From: Pseudomonadota bacterium
GTDB lineage: Bacteria; Pseudomonadota; Gammaproteobacteria; Burkholderiales; Burkholderiaceae_C
NCBI GenBank assembly: GCA_021845505.1
Contig: JAJZVU010000015.1
Coordinates: 16,094 to 80,093 of the forward strand
Direction: 5' to 3'
Length of the DNA stretch: 64,000 bases
A program made the translations under genes and the position numbers. This document shows positions 63,734 to 64,000 of the stretch, in pieces. A model generated the notes under the pieces. It was not told where the DNA came from. It saw only the letters and a list, made by a program, of their open reading frames with translations, and did no database searches. Positions within the stretch are counted from its first letter, which is position 1; each line of letters opens with the position of its first letter.

Positions 63734-64000
63734 AGTCGGCTGCCGGCAACGTGGCCTCGATGGCCTCGGCGGTCCGGCGCAGCGCCGGCACGTAGTCCAG
63801 GATCTGCTTGGGCGAGGACCTGGCGGTCGGCGCATTCAACGACACCGTGGCGCAGATGCGTCCACGCCGGTCGCGCACCGGAACCGCGATGCCGATCATT
63901 CCCTGGATGTATTCCTCGTCGTTGACGCTCACACCCAGCGAGCGGATCCTGCGCAGCTGCTGCTGCAGCGCGCAGGAGTCGGTGATCGACTTGCCGGTGT
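63720..64000 (-). CDS. IclR-family transcriptional regulator (5' part outside window)
   Basis: The C-terminal 93 residues of an IclR-type effector-binding domain: the segment GVSVNDEEYIQGMIGIAVPVRD and the following GRICATVSLNAPTAR match the conserved end of that domain. The N-terminal DNA-binding part lies beyond position 64000. Its stop overlaps the end of the GntR gene on the other strand. Two regulators side by side suggest another catabolic unit starts to the right, or dual control of the present one. Confidence 0.87.
   Translation of the reverse strand, partial: TGKSITDSCALQQQLRRIRSLGVSVNDEEYIQGMIGIAVPVRDRRGRICATVSLNAPTARSSPKQILDYVPALRRTAEAIEATLPAADSRPA

Overview
This is a very GC-rich window (roughly 70 percent G+C by eye) packed with short-spaced or overlapping genes. 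It looks like chromosome of a betaproteobacterium of the order Burkholderiales. The basis is gene order as well as gene content: algH-ruvX-pyrR-pyrB-pseudo-pyrC-plsC, pilG-pilH-pilI-pilJ-chpA, rubredoxin / thiD-like / hemL, and yqiA-RNB exonuclease-tonB-aroE-mtgA are all arrangements typical of that order. A phasin gene suggests polyhydroxyalkanoate storage, and a class II ribonucleotide reductase plus cobB point to cobalamin use. I saw no rRNA, tRNA, CRISPR array, insertion sequence or phage gene.

Layout. 1-15980: most of an aryl-polyene (xanthomonadin-like) pigment cluster that begins before the window. On the + strand it carries ketosynthases, a chain-length-factor-like protein, an acyl carrier protein, an adenylate-forming ligase, two hot-dog dehydratases, a ketoreductase, an LpxL-type acyltransferase, a LolA-like carrier, an MMPL/RND exporter and a polysaccharide deacetylase. 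On the - strand follow a glycosyltransferase, a PlsC-type acyltransferase and a flavin-dependent halogenase-like protein. Together these could build a possibly halogenated aryl polyene on a type II polyketide system, attach it to a lipid and export it to the outer membrane. 16083-20599: pyrimidine operon with algH and ruvX. 20675-22198: photolyase. 22233-32755: type IV pilus chemosensory operon ending in a 2288-residue ChpA. 32850-35332: rubredoxin, ThiD-like kinase, HemL. 35376-40673: housekeeping operon from a YqiA-like esterase to MtgA.

40761-50077: a CBS protein, an alpha/beta hydrolase, a phasin with a well-formed promoter, operator and terminator, nitroreductase-pncB, a 2-hydroxyacid dehydrogenase with rmuC, and a B12-dependent ribonucleotide reductase. 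50186-57535: divergent TetR/epimerase and LysR/mmsA pairs, a GMC oxidoreductase, and cobB. 57811-64000: an amino-acid ABC importer with a ketimine-reductase-like enzyme, an atypical enolase-superfamily protein and two regulators (GntR/FCD and a partial IclR), apparently a catabolic unit for an amino acid or cyclic imino acid.

The observations most worth pursuing are the halogenase-type motifs in the pigment cluster, the pseudo-dihydroorotase lacking its metal-binding histidines, the symmetrical operator around the phasin promoter, and the enolase-superfamily protein with Gln at a metal-ligand position beside an imino-acid reductase.
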